NCBI RefSeq assembly: GCF_019303495.1
Contig: NZ_JAEVFI010000005.1
Span: 215,313-279,312 of the forward strand
Source: Streptomyces sp. JJ66
GTDB taxonomy: Bacteria; Actinomycetota; Actinomycetes; Streptomycetales; Streptomycetaceae
Length of the DNA: 64,000 nt
Direction of reading: 5' to 3'
In this document: piece after piece, positions 1-8,136 of the stretch
How the letters are laid out: every line of letters begins with the position of its first letter
How positions within the stretch are numbered: position 1 is the stretch's first letter
Notes under the pieces: model-generated
Told to the model about the DNA's origin: nothing
The model's database searches: none
Seen by the model: the letters and a program-made list of their open reading frames with translations, nothing else
Program-made: the position numbers and the translations under genes

Positions 1-665
1 TCGACGTCGGAGCCGCCGGAGATCCGGTCCAGCTCGGCCGTCAGGTCATCCTTGGCCGTGCCCGTCGGGTCGTCCAGCGCACCCGAGGCGAGCAGCTCGT
101 CGATCGCGCCCGCGCGGGCCTGGAGCTGCGCGGTGCGGTCCTCGGCGCGCTGCACGGCAAGGCCGACATCGCCCATTTCCTCGGAGATGCCGGAGAACGC
201 CTCCCCGATGCGGGTCTGCGCCTGCGCGGCGGTGTAGGTGGCCTTGATCGTCTCCTTCTTGGTGCGGAAGGCATCGACCTTGGCCTGGAGCCGCTGGGCG
301 GCGAGCGTCAGCTTCTCCTCCTCACCCTGGAGGGTCTGGTGCTGGGTCTCCAGATCGGTGACCTGCTGCTGGAGGGCGGACCTGCGGGTCAGCGCCTCGC
401 GGGCCAGGTCCTCCCGGCCGAGCGCCAGCGCCTTCCGGCTCTGCTCCTCCAGCTTTCCCGACTGCTGGTTCAGCTGATTGAGCTGCAGTTCGAGACGCTT
501 GCGCGAGGTGGCCACGTCCGCGACGCCGCGCCGCACCTTCTGCAGCAGCTCCAGCTGCTTCTGGTACGAGTAGTCAAGCGTCTCGCGCGGGTCCTCGGCC
601 CGGTCCAGGGCCTTGTTGGCCTTAGCGCGGAACAGCATCCCCATCCGCTTCATGACACCGCTCAT
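1..665 (-). CDS. pspA: PspA/IM30 family membrane-stress protein (3' end off the window)
   Basis: Phage-shock-protein-A/Vipp1 family. These peripheral proteins bind the inner face of a stressed cytoplasmic membrane and form oligomeric coats. The visible part starts MSGVMKRMGMLFRAKANKAL, typical of actinobacterial PspA with its amphipathic N-terminal helix. Heptad-like, Gln/Leu/Lys-rich coiled coil follows (YSYQKQLELLQKVRRG and on), then EEQSRKALALGREDLAREAL. About 221 residues are visible and the C-terminus lies beyond base 1. ATG at 665 was preferred over the internal Met four codons later because family members usually begin MSGVMKRMG. It diverges from the DUF3043 gene across about 265 bp. 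Confidence 0.9.
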   Translation of the reverse strand, partial: MSGVMKRMGMLFRAKANKALDRAEDPRETLDYSYQKQLELLQKVRRGVADVATSRKRLELQLNQLNQQSGKLEEQSRKALALGREDLAREALTRRSALQQQVTDLETQHQTLQGEEEKLTLAAQRLQAKVDAFRTKKETIKATYTAAQAQTRIGEAFSGISEEMGDVGLAVQRAEDRTAQLQARAGAIDELLASGALDDPTGTAKDDLTAELDRISGGSDV

Positions 666-918
666 GGGCCTCGCGCGCCCCCTTCGTAACGGACTGTTCG
701 AGCCGAAGCATCCCTACGGAACCCACAGTACGGGGCCTGACTCCATTAGCGCACCGATGCGGCCCTGAAGTGCTCCTTCTCCAGGACGATCGTGAGGCCG
801 CCCGCCTCCGGCGAGGGGAGTAGACGCCACTCCCGGTGTGCCCAATCCCGGCAGCCACCCGCCGGTCAACGTTGCCGGATCGTTCCCCGTCCGGGTGAAC
901 GCCACACCCGCGACGCCG

Positions 919-924
919 TAGGCT
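919..924 (+). promoter_or_regulatory. -10 box TAGGCT for a probable leaderless transcript
   Basis: TAGGCT fits the actinobacterial TANNNT -10 consensus and ends 6 nt before the GTG at 931. A start point at or next to the G of the start codon would give a leaderless mRNA. No convincing Shine-Dalgarno sequence precedes the GTG. Confidence 0.5.
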
Positions 925-930
925 GGGGGC

Positions 931-1533
931 GTGTTCCGAAGCCGTTCCAAGGATGAGCAGGCCCCGCCCCGCGAGCCGGTCGCCGACCTGACCACACAGC
1001 CGCGCGACCCGCAGGCACCCAAGGGCCGTCCCACGCCCAAGCGCCGGGAGGCCCAGGCCCAGCGCCGCCAGATCTCCAAGGCCCCCTCCAGCCGCAAGGA
1101 GGCCGCCAAGCGTGCCCGCGAGGCCCGCCGCGCCGACCTCGCCAAGCAGCGCCAGGCCCTGGCCACCGGTGACGAGCGCTACCTGCCGCTGCGCGACCGT
1201 GGCCCGGTCCGGCGCTTCGCGCGCGACTTCGTGGACGCCAAGTGGCACATCGCGGAGTACTTTCTGCCGATCGCCGTCGGCATCCTGATCCTCAGCATTG
1301 TCCCCAGCGTGCAGGCGAAGAACATCTCCATGCTGCTGTGGCTGGGCGTGATCGTGATGATCGTCGTCGACTCGTTCCTCACCGGCCGCCGCCTGAAGAA
1401 GGCGCTGCGCGAGCGGTTCCCGGACGAGAACCTGCGCGGCGTCACCATGTACGCGCTCATGCGCACCCTCCAGATGCGCCGCATGCGGCTGCCGAAGCCG
1501 CAGGTCGCCCGGGGCGAGGCGCCGCGCCGCTGA
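931..1533 (+). CDS. DUF3043 domain membrane protein
   Basis: A 200-residue protein of unknown function, widespread in actinobacteria. The first 90 or so residues are a basic, Arg/Lys/Ala-rich cytoplasmic region (RREAQAQRRQISKAPSSRK). Two hydrophobic segments follow (roughly YFLPIAVGILILSIVPSV and ISMLLWLGVIVMIVVDSFL), then a basic tail with GRRLKKALRERFP. It is probably a two-helix inner-membrane protein. The GTG start is taken because a -10-like box sits 6 nt upstream. It converges on nadA with about 55 bp between them. The family has no assigned reaction, so none is offered. Confidence 0.85.
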   Translation: MFRSRSKDEQAPPREPVADLTTQPRDPQAPKGRPTPKRREAQAQRRQISKAPSSRKEAAKRAREARRADLAKQRQALATGDERYLPLRDRGPVRRFARDFVDAKWHIAEYFLPIAVGILILSIVPSVQAKNISMLLWLGVIVMIVVDSFLTGRRLKKALRERFPDENLRGVTMYALMRTLQMRRMRLPKPQVARGEAPRR

Positions 1534-1588
1534 GGCAGCCTGCCCGGGGCGCTCAGCGGCCCGGGCAGTTCCCAGACGGCATCGCCGG

Positions 1589-2767
1589 TTACGGCAGGGC
1601 CAGCATGCGGTCCAGGGCCAGCTTGGCGAACTTCTCCGTCTCCGGGTCCACCTGGATGCGGCCCACGACCGTCCCGCTGGCCAGGGACTCCAGCGCCCAG
1701 ACCAGGTGCGGCAGGTCGATGCGGTTCATCGTCGAGCAGAAGCAGACCGTCTTGTCGAGGAAGGCGATCTCCTTGCCCTCGGCGGCGTAACGGTTCGCCA
1801 GCCGCCGGACCAGGTTCAGCTCGGTGCCGATGGCCCACTTCGAGCCTGCCGGAGCGGCGTCGAGGGTCTTGATGATGTACTCCGTGGAGCCCACGTAGTC
1901 CGCCGCCGCGATGACCTCGTGCTTGCACTCGGGGTGGACGAGCACGTTGACGCCGGGCATCCGCTGCCGCACGTCGCTGACCGACTCCAGCGAGAAGCGG
2001 CCGTGCACGGAGCAGTGCCCGCGCCACAGGATCATCTTCGCCGCCCGCAGCTCGTCGGCGGTCAGCCCGCCGTTCGGCTTGTGCGGGTTGTAGACAACGC
2101 AGTCCTCCAGCGACATGCCCATGTCGCGCACGGCGGTGTTGCGCCCGAGGTGCTGGTCGGGCAGGAACAGCACCTTCTCGCCCTGCTCGAACGCCCAGTC
2201 CAGCGCGCGGCGCGCGTTGGAGGAGGTGCAGATGGTGCCACCGTGCCGCCCGGTGAACGCCTTGATGTCGGCGGAGGAGTTCATGTACGACACCGGCACG
2301 GTGACCTCGGCTATGCCCGCCTCGGCCAGCACGTCCCAGCACTCGGCGACCTGTTCGGCCGTGGCCATGTCGGCCATCGAGCACCCGGCGGCCAGGTCCG
2401 GCAGCACGACTTGCTGGGCGTCGGAGGTGAGGATGTCGGCGGACTCGGCCATGAAGTGCACGCCGCAGAAGACGATGTACTCCGCCTGCGGGCGGGCCGC
2501 GGCGTCCCGGGCCAGCTTGAAGGAGTCACCGGTGACGTCGGCGAACTGGATGACCTCATCCCGCTGGTAGTGGTGGCCGAGGACGAAGACGCGGTCGCCG
2601 AGCTTCGCCTTGGCCGCCCGCGCGCGCTCCACGAGGTCCGGGTCCGAGGGCGCCGGGAGATCACCGGGGCACTCCACGCCGCGCTCGGACTTCGGGTCGG
2701 CCTCCCGGCCGAGCAGCAGCAGGGCCAGCGGCGTGGGCTGGACGTCCAGGGGCTGGGCGGGGTTCAC
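1589..2767 (-). CDS. nadA: Quinolinate synthase NadA
   Basis: Condenses iminoaspartate with dihydroxyacetone phosphate to quinolinate in de novo NAD synthesis, using a [4Fe-4S] cluster. The protein contains the family signatures FVLGHHYQRDEV, FCGVHFMAESADIL, LAAGCSMADMA, HPEC and CFCSTMNRI, which supply the cluster cysteines. At 392 residues it is full length for the actinobacterial type. GTG at 2767 is preferred: GGAGGA lies about 9 nt upstream, whereas the other GTG at 2776 directly abuts that GGAGGA. Neither nadB nor nadC is visible beside it. It diverges from erpA, and the shared intergenic region carries a palindrome at 2885-2899. Confidence 0.95.
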   Translation of the reverse strand: MNPAQPLDVQPTPLALLLLGREADPKSERGVECPGDLPAPSDPDLVERARAAKAKLGDRVFVLGHHYQRDEVIQFADVTGDSFKLARDAAARPQAEYIVFCGVHFMAESADILTSDAQQVVLPDLAAGCSMADMATAEQVAECWDVLAEAGIAEVTVPVSYMNSSADIKAFTGRHGGTICTSSNARRALDWAFEQGEKVLFLPDQHLGRNTAVRDMGMSLEDCVVYNPHKPNGGLTADELRAAKMILWRGHCSVHGRFSLESVSDVRQRMPGVNVLVHPECKHEVIAAADYVGSTEYIIKTLDAAPAGSKWAIGTELNLVRRLANRYAAEGKEIAFLDKTVCFCSTMNRIDLPHLVWALESLASGTVVGRIQVDPETEKFAKLALDRMLALP

Positions 2768-2884
2768 GTTGTCCACTCCTCCGGGTGAATCCTGGGCACC
2801 TCAAAAGCCTGCGGTACGCACCCTGATTCAAGGGCCGCCCAGCGCGCGGACGCGGGATGCGCGACCCTTTTTCGTCTATCTGAC

Positions 2885-2899
2885 GCTATCCATGATAGC
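2885..2899. promoter_or_regulatory. Perfect 6-3-6 inverted repeat between nadA and erpA (candidate operator)
   Basis: GCTATC-CAT-GATAGC is a perfect inverted repeat in the 340-bp divergent region, nested inside weaker outer arms TGACG (2881-2885) and CGTCA (2906-2910). It could bind a dimeric repressor acting on nadA, erpA or both. No regulator is identified; this rests on symmetry and position alone. The rest of the region to 3107 shows nothing else clear. Confidence 0.35.
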
Positions 2900-3107
2900 C
2901 GCTTCGCGTCATGGTGACGATGCCGGTCCCGCGATGTGACGCACTCCCCTCCCGTGCTGGCGTTCCGGGTACCGCGAACCGTGCCCCCGCGGTGCGAGGT
3001 GTGCGAGCATGGCAGACGGAAAGAGACGTGCCAGGACCGGAATGAATCCGGGAGGCCGCCTGTTCCCCAGGTGGCAGAGCAGTCCGAACAACCCGGGAGA
3101 GAAGCAG

Positions 3108-3464
3108 ATGTCCGTATCGGACGAGACCGCTACGACGACTGACGGCATCATCCTGTCCGACGCTGCGGCGTCGAAGGTCAAGAGCCTGCTGGAGCAGGAG
3201 GGCCGGGACGACTTGGCGCTGCGCGTCGCCGTTCAGCCGGGCGGCTGCTCCGGCCTGCGTTACCAGCTCTTCTTCGACGAGCGCTCGCTCGACGGGGACG
3301 TCGTCAAGGACTTTGACGGGGTCAAGGTCGTCACCGACCGCATGAGCGCCCCCTACCTGGGCGGCGCCTCGATCGACTTCGTCGACACCATCGAGAAGCA
3401 GGGCTTCACCATCGACAACCCGAACGCCACGGGTTCCTGCGCCTGCGGCGACTCCTTCAGCTGA
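3108..3464 (+). CDS. erpA: A-type iron-sulfur carrier (HesB/IscA/ErpA family)
   Basis: A 118-residue scaffold or carrier that delivers Fe-S clusters to apoproteins. The three conserved ligand cysteines are present: C47 in GGCSGLRY and C111 and C113 in SCACGDSF near the C-terminus. The body VKSLLEQEGRDDLALRVAV and ASIDFVDTIEKQGFTIDNPN is typical of the family. ATG at 3108 is chosen because GGGAGA lies at a suitable distance; an upstream in-frame ATG at 3009 would add residues unlike the family. It sits head-to-head with nadA, whose product needs a cluster, so it may supply NadA (inference). Confidence 0.93.
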   Translation: MSVSDETATTTDGIILSDAAASKVKSLLEQEGRDDLALRVAVQPGGCSGLRYQLFFDERSLDGDVVKDFDGVKVVTDRMSAPYLGGASIDFVDTIEKQGFTIDNPNATGSCACGDSFS

Positions 3465-3488
3465 GCCGCCGTCCCGTAGGGGATACCT

Positions 3489-3530
3489 GCGAAAGGGTCC
3501 GCGACCTCGTAAGGTCGCGGACCCTTTCGC
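3489..3530 (+). terminator. Hairpin terminator after erpA
   Basis: Perfect 19-bp inverted repeat (3489-3507 and 3512-3530) with a 4-nt loop, 24 bp past the erpA stop. The very GC-rich stem without a long T-run is usual for this group. It lies between convergent genes, so it may serve both. Confidence 0.85.
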
Positions 3531-3627
3531 ATGCCCCGGCCGTAGCCCCTCGCCCCGCAGGGCGTGGCCGCGTCCTGGCTGGGCCGCCCGTTCCGGCTGG
3601 GGTGGCCCGCTGTGGGTGCCGGGCGGG

Positions 3628-5130
3628 TCAGCGCTGGGGGATGGGATCGCCCTCGGCGTCGGTCACCGTGCGGTCGCCCAGGGGGCGGTCCAGAAAGACC
3701 CGCGTCGTCATCTCCTTGGCGATCATGATGCACGGCCGTCCCGGCTCGCGGACGTGCTCCGCGAGGGTGACGCGCAGCTTGTCGCCCACCGGTTGCGTCG
3801 TCGCCCGGTAGTCGCTGCACACGCCACCGGTGAAGTGCAGCGTCAGCTCCTTGTCCGTGGCGCTGTAGGCGTCCACCTCGACGCCGAGGTTCGGGGGCCC
3901 GGCGGGGTCGTCGGGGTCAGCCGGGGGCATGGTGCCGGGCTGCGGGCCGGTGCCGTCCTTCTGCGGCGGGTTCGTGGGCAGGGGAGCGGCGGTGGGCTCG
4001 TCGCCAGGGGGCTCGACCGGGAAGGGTGGCACGAGCGGCACGTCCGCACCGGAGCTCGGGGCCACGCCCGGCGCGGCGGCCCCCGGCGTGATGAAGCGCG
4101 GTTCCACGGCCGGGAATGCCACGGTGCCCCCCTCGCCGCCGTCCATCTCGAACAGCCAGGACGGCACGAGCAGCGCCTCGCCCCCGGACGGGAATGCGCT
4201 GAGCCCGAATGCGGCGCCGGTCACCCGGCGCTCCCCGTCCCGCACGGCGGCAGGCGGATCGCAGGGTGTCTGGAAGCAGGCGACCACGCCCTGGCCCCGG
4301 CGCGCGGTCAACTCCCGCAGCGTCTCTTCGGCGCTGAGCACCGGATACATCGTGCCCTCGCGGGGCTGCCCGAGGTACCCGTCCGCCCGCACGAGCTGGC
4401 CGTCGGCGCCCACGGTGACGGACGTGCGCCAGCCGTGCGTGGGCAGCCCAGCCACCTGCGGCGCCGCCTCCACTTCGCGCAGCGCACCGGCCGTGCGGGC
4501 CGCGTCTACCTCCGCGTCCGCCAGACCGGCGGCTTCCAGCACCGGCGCGGCGATCTCCCGCGCCTCCTCGGCCGATACCGGCGGGGTGATCGGCTGGGCC
4601 GGGCCCGTGCCGGGGCGCTTGCCGTCGTCCGGGCGCACGTAGCGGGTGAACATCCAGCTGTTGCCGTCGGCGAGGTTGACCGTGAGCGTGGGGCCGCTGC
4701 CGTCGTTGCCGTCAGCGGCGCGCCAGCGGTCCCCGGACTTCTCCGGCTGCGCGGCGATGCCCAGCGCCCGGGCCAGCGCCGTCACCGTCTCCTCGTCCAC
4801 CGGCCCAGGTGTTCCCACGGGCGCTTCCGCAGGTCCGTCCGGCAGCTCGCCCGAGGCGCGGTACTCCTCCGCCCGCGCGCTGCCCTGTCCGGCCGCCTCG
4901 GACGAGCCATAGCCGTCCAACAGCAGCGGCGGTGGCGGAGGGCCGGGCGAATCGGACAGCGCGATCGGCAACTCGCCGTCACCGGGGCCTGGATTGCCAC
5001 CGGGGGCGATCCACAGCGCGCCGCCGCCCGCGAGCAGCACAGCCGCGGTGACCGCCGTGGCCACCAGCCGTCCACGGCCCCGCCGGGCCGGTTCACCGTC
5101 GGGGTGTGATCCCGTGCGCACCGTGCTCAC
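3628..5130 (-). CDS. Membrane-anchored extracytoplasmic protein of unknown function
   Basis: A 500-residue protein. A short basic cytoplasmic segment (GEPARRGRGR) precedes one hydrophobic helix (LVATAVTAAVLLAGGGALW, about residues 22-40). The rest is a large Pro/Gly/Asp-rich extracytoplasmic region with a low-complexity linker near residues 340-400 rich in Pro, Gly and Ala, then a C-terminal globular part with CSDYRATTQPVGDK and CIMIAKEMTTRVFLDRPLGD. The GTG at 5130 is well placed behind AAGGAG. I do not recognise a catalytic domain. The two Cys residues near the C-terminus may form a disulfide outside the cell (inference). The gene upstream on the same strand is a small orphan. Confidence 0.8.
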   Translation of the reverse strand: MSTVRTGSHPDGEPARRGRGRLVATAVTAAVLLAGGGALWIAPGGNPGPGDGELPIALSDSPGPPPPPLLLDGYGSSEAAGQGSARAEEYRASGELPDGPAEAPVGTPGPVDEETVTALARALGIAAQPEKSGDRWRAADGNDGSGPTLTVNLADGNSWMFTRYVRPDDGKRPGTGPAQPITPPVSAEEAREIAAPVLEAAGLADAEVDAARTAGALREVEAAPQVAGLPTHGWRTSVTVGADGQLVRADGYLGQPREGTMYPVLSAEETLRELTARRGQGVVACFQTPCDPPAAVRDGERRVTGAAFGLSAFPSGGEALLVPSWLFEMDGGEGGTVAFPAVEPRFITPGAAAPGVAPSSGADVPLVPPFPVEPPGDEPTAAPLPTNPPQKDGTGPQPGTMPPADPDDPAGPPNLGVEVDAYSATDKELTLHFTGGVCSDYRATTQPVGDKLRVTLAEHVREPGRPCIMIAKEMTTRVFLDRPLGDRTVTDAEGDPIPQR

Positions 5131-5236
5131 CGCATCGCTCCTTGAAGCTCGCGTGGTCCTGACGCGGATGTGACGGACGCGGCGGGCTCCCGGTTCCCCG
5201 GGGTGCTACGGGGCGGGGCCAGAGGCGGCGGGCGGG

Positions 5237-5464
5237 TCAGTCGCCGTAGTCGGACATGCCCTCCAGCAGGCGGCTGGAGCCGGCGGGGACGCGCACGCCG
5301 TGCAGCGGCCTGGGCGCGGTGGCGGTGCGGGCGGCGGGCGCGGGGCCGCGCCAGCGCGCGTCCATCCGGGCGCCGTCGCCGCGCAGCTCGTCCAGCGACT
5401 CCGGCTCCGGGCGCGCGCCGGGGTCGGAGTAGGGGGCAGGGGAGGGGGAGGTGTCCTTGGCCAT
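5237..5464 (-). CDS. Small hypothetical protein (75 aa)
   Basis: A Pro/Ala/Arg-rich 75-residue protein ending LLEGMSDYGD, with no membrane segment or recognised domain. Support for expression comes from TAACGT exactly 6 nt before the ATG, which fits a leaderless promoter, and from its position between two conserved genes. It reads in the same direction as the 500-residue membrane protein downstream, about 106 bp away. Composition alone does not prove that it is translated. Confidence 0.6.
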   Translation of the reverse strand: MAKDTSPSPAPYSDPGARPEPESLDELRGDGARMDARWRGPAPAARTATAPRPLHGVRVPAGSSRLLEGMSDYGD

Positions 5465-5470
5465 GGTCCG

Positions 5471-5476
5471 ACGTTA
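5471..5476 (-). promoter_or_regulatory. -10 box TAACGT for a probable leaderless transcript
   Basis: Read on the minus strand, TAACGT ends 6 nt before the ATG at 5464. No Shine-Dalgarno lies between, so transcription probably begins at the start codon. Confidence 0.45.
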
Positions 5477-5606
5477 CGCGCGGAAAGGCCGCCGGGTAAG
5501 CCCTACTTTCGGGTAGTAACCGCCAGTAGGTTGGGCTGCCGGGACGCGGGCGGCGACGGTAGCGTGAGGTGTCCGCCCGCCAGCCGCCTGACAGGAGCAG
5601 TCCGTC

Positions 5607-6584
5607 GTGCGCATCGCCGTCTCCGGCTCCATCGCCACCGACCACCTCATGACGTTCCCCGGTCGCTTCGCCGACCAGCTCGTCGCCGACCAGCTGCACA
5701 CCGTCTCGCTCTCCTTCCTCGTGGACGCACTCGAAGTGCGGCGCGGGGGTGTCGCCGCCAACATCTGCTTCGGGATGGGCCAGCTCGGCGCCCGTCCGGT
5801 GCTCGTCGGCGCGGCGGGCGGCGACTTCGCGGAGTACCGGGGCTGGCTGGACCGGCACGGCGTGGACACCGGCTCCGTGCGCATCTCCGACGTCGCGCAC
5901 ACTGCCCGCTTCGTGTGCACCACCGACGCCGACCACAACCAGATCGGCTCCTTCTACACCGGCGCGATGAGCGAGGCCCGGCTGATCGAACTCCAGTCGG
6001 TGGTGAGCCGGGTCGGGGACCTCGACCTCGTGCACATCGGCGCCGACGACCCCGAGGCGATGATGCGCCACACCGAGGAGTGCCGCAGCCGGAACATCCC
6101 GTTCGCCGCCGACTACTCCCAGCAGCTCGCGCGGATGGACGGCTCGGAGATCCGCATGCTGACCGAGGGCGCGGCCTACCTCTTCGCCAACGAGTACGAG
6201 ACGGCGCTGATCGAGTCCAAGACCGGCTGGTCCGCCGACGAGGTACTGAAGAAGGTCGGCACCCGCGTGATCACGCTCGGCGCACGCGGCGTACGCATCG
6301 AGCGGGCCGGGCAGCCGGTGATCGAGGTGGGCTGCCCACAGGAGGAGCGCAAGACCGACCCCACCGGCGTCGGCGACGCGTTCCGCGCCGGTTTCCTCTC
6401 CGGCCTCGCGTGGGGCGTCAGCCTGGAGCGGGCCGCCCAGGTGGGCTGCATGCTGGCGACACTGGTCATCGAGACCGTCGGCACCCAGGAGTACGAACTG
6501 CGCCGGGCCCACTTCATGGAGCGCTTCACCAAAGCCTACGGCGCCGACGCCGCCGCCGAGGTCCACTCCCACATCGGCTCCTGA
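5607..6584 (+). CDS. adoK: PfkB-family adenosine kinase-like sugar kinase
   Basis: A 325-residue ribokinase-fold kinase, probably phosphorylating adenosine to AMP in purine salvage. It starts MRIAVSGSIATDHLMTFPGR, has RGGVAANICFGMGQLG and LVGAAGGDFAEYRGWL, and ends with the PfkB signature DPTGVGDAFRAGF, whose Asp is the catalytic base. These stretches closely resemble mycobacterial adenosine kinase as I recall it, and that gene lies in a comparable neighbourhood. The GTG at 5607 follows AGGAGCAG. Substrate is inferred from resemblance; another nucleoside or sugar remains possible. It ends at a strong terminator that marks the left edge of the accessory island. Confidence 0.85.
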   Translation: MRIAVSGSIATDHLMTFPGRFADQLVADQLHTVSLSFLVDALEVRRGGVAANICFGMGQLGARPVLVGAAGGDFAEYRGWLDRHGVDTGSVRISDVAHTARFVCTTDADHNQIGSFYTGAMSEARLIELQSVVSRVGDLDLVHIGADDPEAMMRHTEECRSRNIPFAADYSQQLARMDGSEIRMLTEGAAYLFANEYETALIESKTGWSADEVLKKVGTRVITLGARGVRIERAGQPVIEVGCPQEERKTDPTGVGDAFRAGFLSGLAWGVSLERAAQVGCMLATLVIETVGTQEYELRRAHFMERFTKAYGADAAAEVHSHIGS

Positions 6585-6652
6585 CTCTCCCCGCCGGGCC
6601 AGCCGCCCGCTCAGGGCTCATCGGTGCCCGGGCGCAGCCTGTGTTCATTGCA

Positions 6653-6688
6653 GCGGGGTTCCCAGCGGGTAACCGTTGGGAACCCCGC
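6653..6688. terminator. Hairpin terminator after adoK
   Basis: A 12-bp perfect stem (6653-6664 and 6677-6688) topped by a short CGG/CCG stem with a GTAA loop. It separates adoK from the converging DUF397 gene and lies at the edge of the accessory island. Confidence 0.75.
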
Positions 6689-6788
6689 GGAGCGTGCGAG
6701 AGAGGGCAACCGCTTCCGTCACCACAGCCTCAGGCCAGCGCCCGCCGCAAATGGGGGGCCTAGCGGGACGTGGGGGCAGTCGGCTGAG

Positions 6789-6841
6789 AAAAATCAAGGC
6801 AGGTTGCTTGACGTGTCAGTCCGTCAAGGAACCTGCCTTGA
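6789..6841 (-). terminator. Rho-independent terminator overlapping the DUF397 stop codon
   Basis: On the minus strand a 12-bp stem (6794-6805 and 6830-6841) continues after one mismatch into a 7-bp stem (6807-6813 and 6822-6828) around an 8-nt loop. Five T residues follow directly (A-run at 6789-6793 on the plus strand). The hairpin includes the last codons and stop of the DUF397 gene. A U-tract is unusual among the terminators of this window, most of which lack one. Confidence 0.88.
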
Positions 6842-7025
6842 CGCCGTAGATGAAGGCATCCCAGCCGAGTGGTGAGGAGGTGAACGCTCCCCGGGTCCGG
6901 TCCTTGCTGTCTCCGACGGCCCAGAGCCCGTCGTCTGTCAGCTGGACTTCCACGCACTGACCACCGTTGTCAGCGCTGTATGACGACGTGCGCCACTGGT
7001 CTTCGGGCAGGTTGTGCCGGATCAT
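6816..7025 (-). CDS. DUF397 domain protein
   Basis: A 69-residue protein with the DUF397 pattern: WRTSSYSADNGGQCVEVQL near the N-terminus, then AVGDSKD and a C-terminal WDAFIYGVKAG. DUF397 proteins are small partners of Scr1/WhiJ-type HTH regulators in streptomycetes, and current thinking treats such pairs as antitoxin-like or regulatory modules. Here it lies 14 bp downstream of such a regulator on the same strand, so the two are probably co-transcribed. It ends inside a Rho-independent terminator. Confidence 0.9.
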   Translation of the reverse strand: MIRHNLPEDQWRTSSYSADNGGQCVEVQLTDDGLWAVGDSKDRTRGAFTSSPLGWDAFIYGVKAGSLTD

Positions 7026-7039
7026 TTCGATGCCTCTGA

Positions 7040-7903
7040 CTAACTGTTCAGGTCTCGCGCGAGCCGCGAGATCAGGTCGATCGACTGCTGCGACGATAGG
7101 GCCGAAGCCCGGAGCTGATCAAAGGCCCGGCGGTACTTCTCCACACTCGCATCCTCCTCCAGGTAGAGGGCGCCGTCCAGGTAGTCCACGCTCACCACAT
7201 CAAGGTCCAGCGGATCGGGGTAGGAGTAGACGCTGAACGCACCGTCCAGGCCAGCGTGCCATCCCTGGGCGAAGGGGATGACCTGGATGGTCAGCTCCGG
7301 TGGGCTGTTGACCTCCACGAGCCTGCCGAGCTGGGCCGCGAGCGTGCCACGGCTCCCTACCTCGCGCCGCAACACGGCCTCGTCGAGTACGCAGACGAAC
7401 TGAGGCGGGGTGGGGCGCTTGAAGATTTCCTGCCGGGCCATCCTCATGTCCACCCACTTGGCTACCTCTTCAGCGGTGGCAGCCTTCTCGACGCGTTGAA
7501 TCACCTCCTTCGCGTACTCGGGCGTCTGCAAGAGGCCCGGAACGAGCAGGGGTTGGTAGGTGTGGATGCGTGCCGCGTCGTCTTCGAGGTCAAGCCGTTC
7601 CTGGAAGTCCGGGTCGAGCTCCCCGCTGTACTGCTGCCACCACCCCTTCTTGCGGGTTTGGCGCGACAGAGTGGTGAGCGCGTTGACCGTCTGCGCATCG
7701 GTGACCCCGTAGAGCTCCAGCAGGGCTTCGACCTCCAGCCGCTTCGCGCTCATGCGGCCGTTCTCGATGCGGGAAATCTTGGGCTTGTCACCATCGATGC
7801 GCTGTGCCGCTTCCTCCATGGACACGTTGGCGTTGCGACGAAGGCGCCGCAGCACTGCGCCAAGCCGCTTCGGTCGGACCGTAGGCCGAGGCTTGCTGGG
7901 CAC
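7040..7903 (-). CDS. XRE-family HTH regulator with C-terminal DUF5753 (Scr1/WhiJ-like)
   Basis: A 287-residue regulator. The N-terminal HTH is seen as LGAVLRRLRRNANVSMEEAAQRI followed by KPKISRIENGRMS. The rest fits the DUF5753 ligand- or partner-binding region: YQPLLVPGLLQTPEYA, the PPQFVCVLDEAVLRREVG segment, and the late FDQLRASALSSQQSIDLI. GTG at 7903 is chosen because GGAGGGA lies just upstream; longer in-frame starts would add a segment unlike the family. Together with the DUF397 gene and the divergent ATPase this forms a WhiJ/AbaA-like cassette. A 12-bp palindrome in the divergent promoter (7996-8007) is a plausible operator. Confidence 0.9.
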   Translation of the reverse strand: MPSKPRPTVRPKRLGAVLRRLRRNANVSMEEAAQRIDGDKPKISRIENGRMSAKRLEVEALLELYGVTDAQTVNALTTLSRQTRKKGWWQQYSGELDPDFQERLDLEDDAARIHTYQPLLVPGLLQTPEYAKEVIQRVEKAATAEEVAKWVDMRMARQEIFKRPTPPQFVCVLDEAVLRREVGSRGTLAAQLGRLVEVNSPPELTIQVIPFAQGWHAGLDGAFSVYSYPDPLDLDVVSVDYLDGALYLEEDASVEKYRRAFDQLRASALSSQQSIDLISRLARDLNS

Positions 7904-7995
7904 GCGGGATCTCCCTCCGGGGTGTGGCCTCACCGGCTGGAATGAGCCTGTGAGCTGCGATGACCCTAGCAAGCTTCACTCCGCCGATGCATTCC

Positions 7996-8007
7996 AACAA
8001 CGTTGTT
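7996..8007. promoter_or_regulatory. 12-bp perfect palindrome in the HTH/ATPase divergent promoter
   Basis: AACAACGTTGTT lies 93 bp upstream of the HTH gene start and 130 bp upstream of the divergent ATPase gene. Its position suits autoregulation by the HTH protein, but binding is not shown by the sequence. Confidence 0.4.
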
Positions 8008-8136
8008 CTGTCTGGGGGTTGTAAATCTGACGCGTTGTCTGCACACTGGAGTCAGTGACGTTGAGCACATGTCGCGTCGCGGACCGTTGTGTCGGCTTGC
8101 TAGGGGCGCTCTGCGTACCCGTCCTGGGAGGACACC

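Noticed and set aside
3009..3107. N-terminal extension of the erpA gene from ATG 3009
   Set aside because: The added 33 residues are unlike the family, and the ATG at 3108 has a proper ribosome site.
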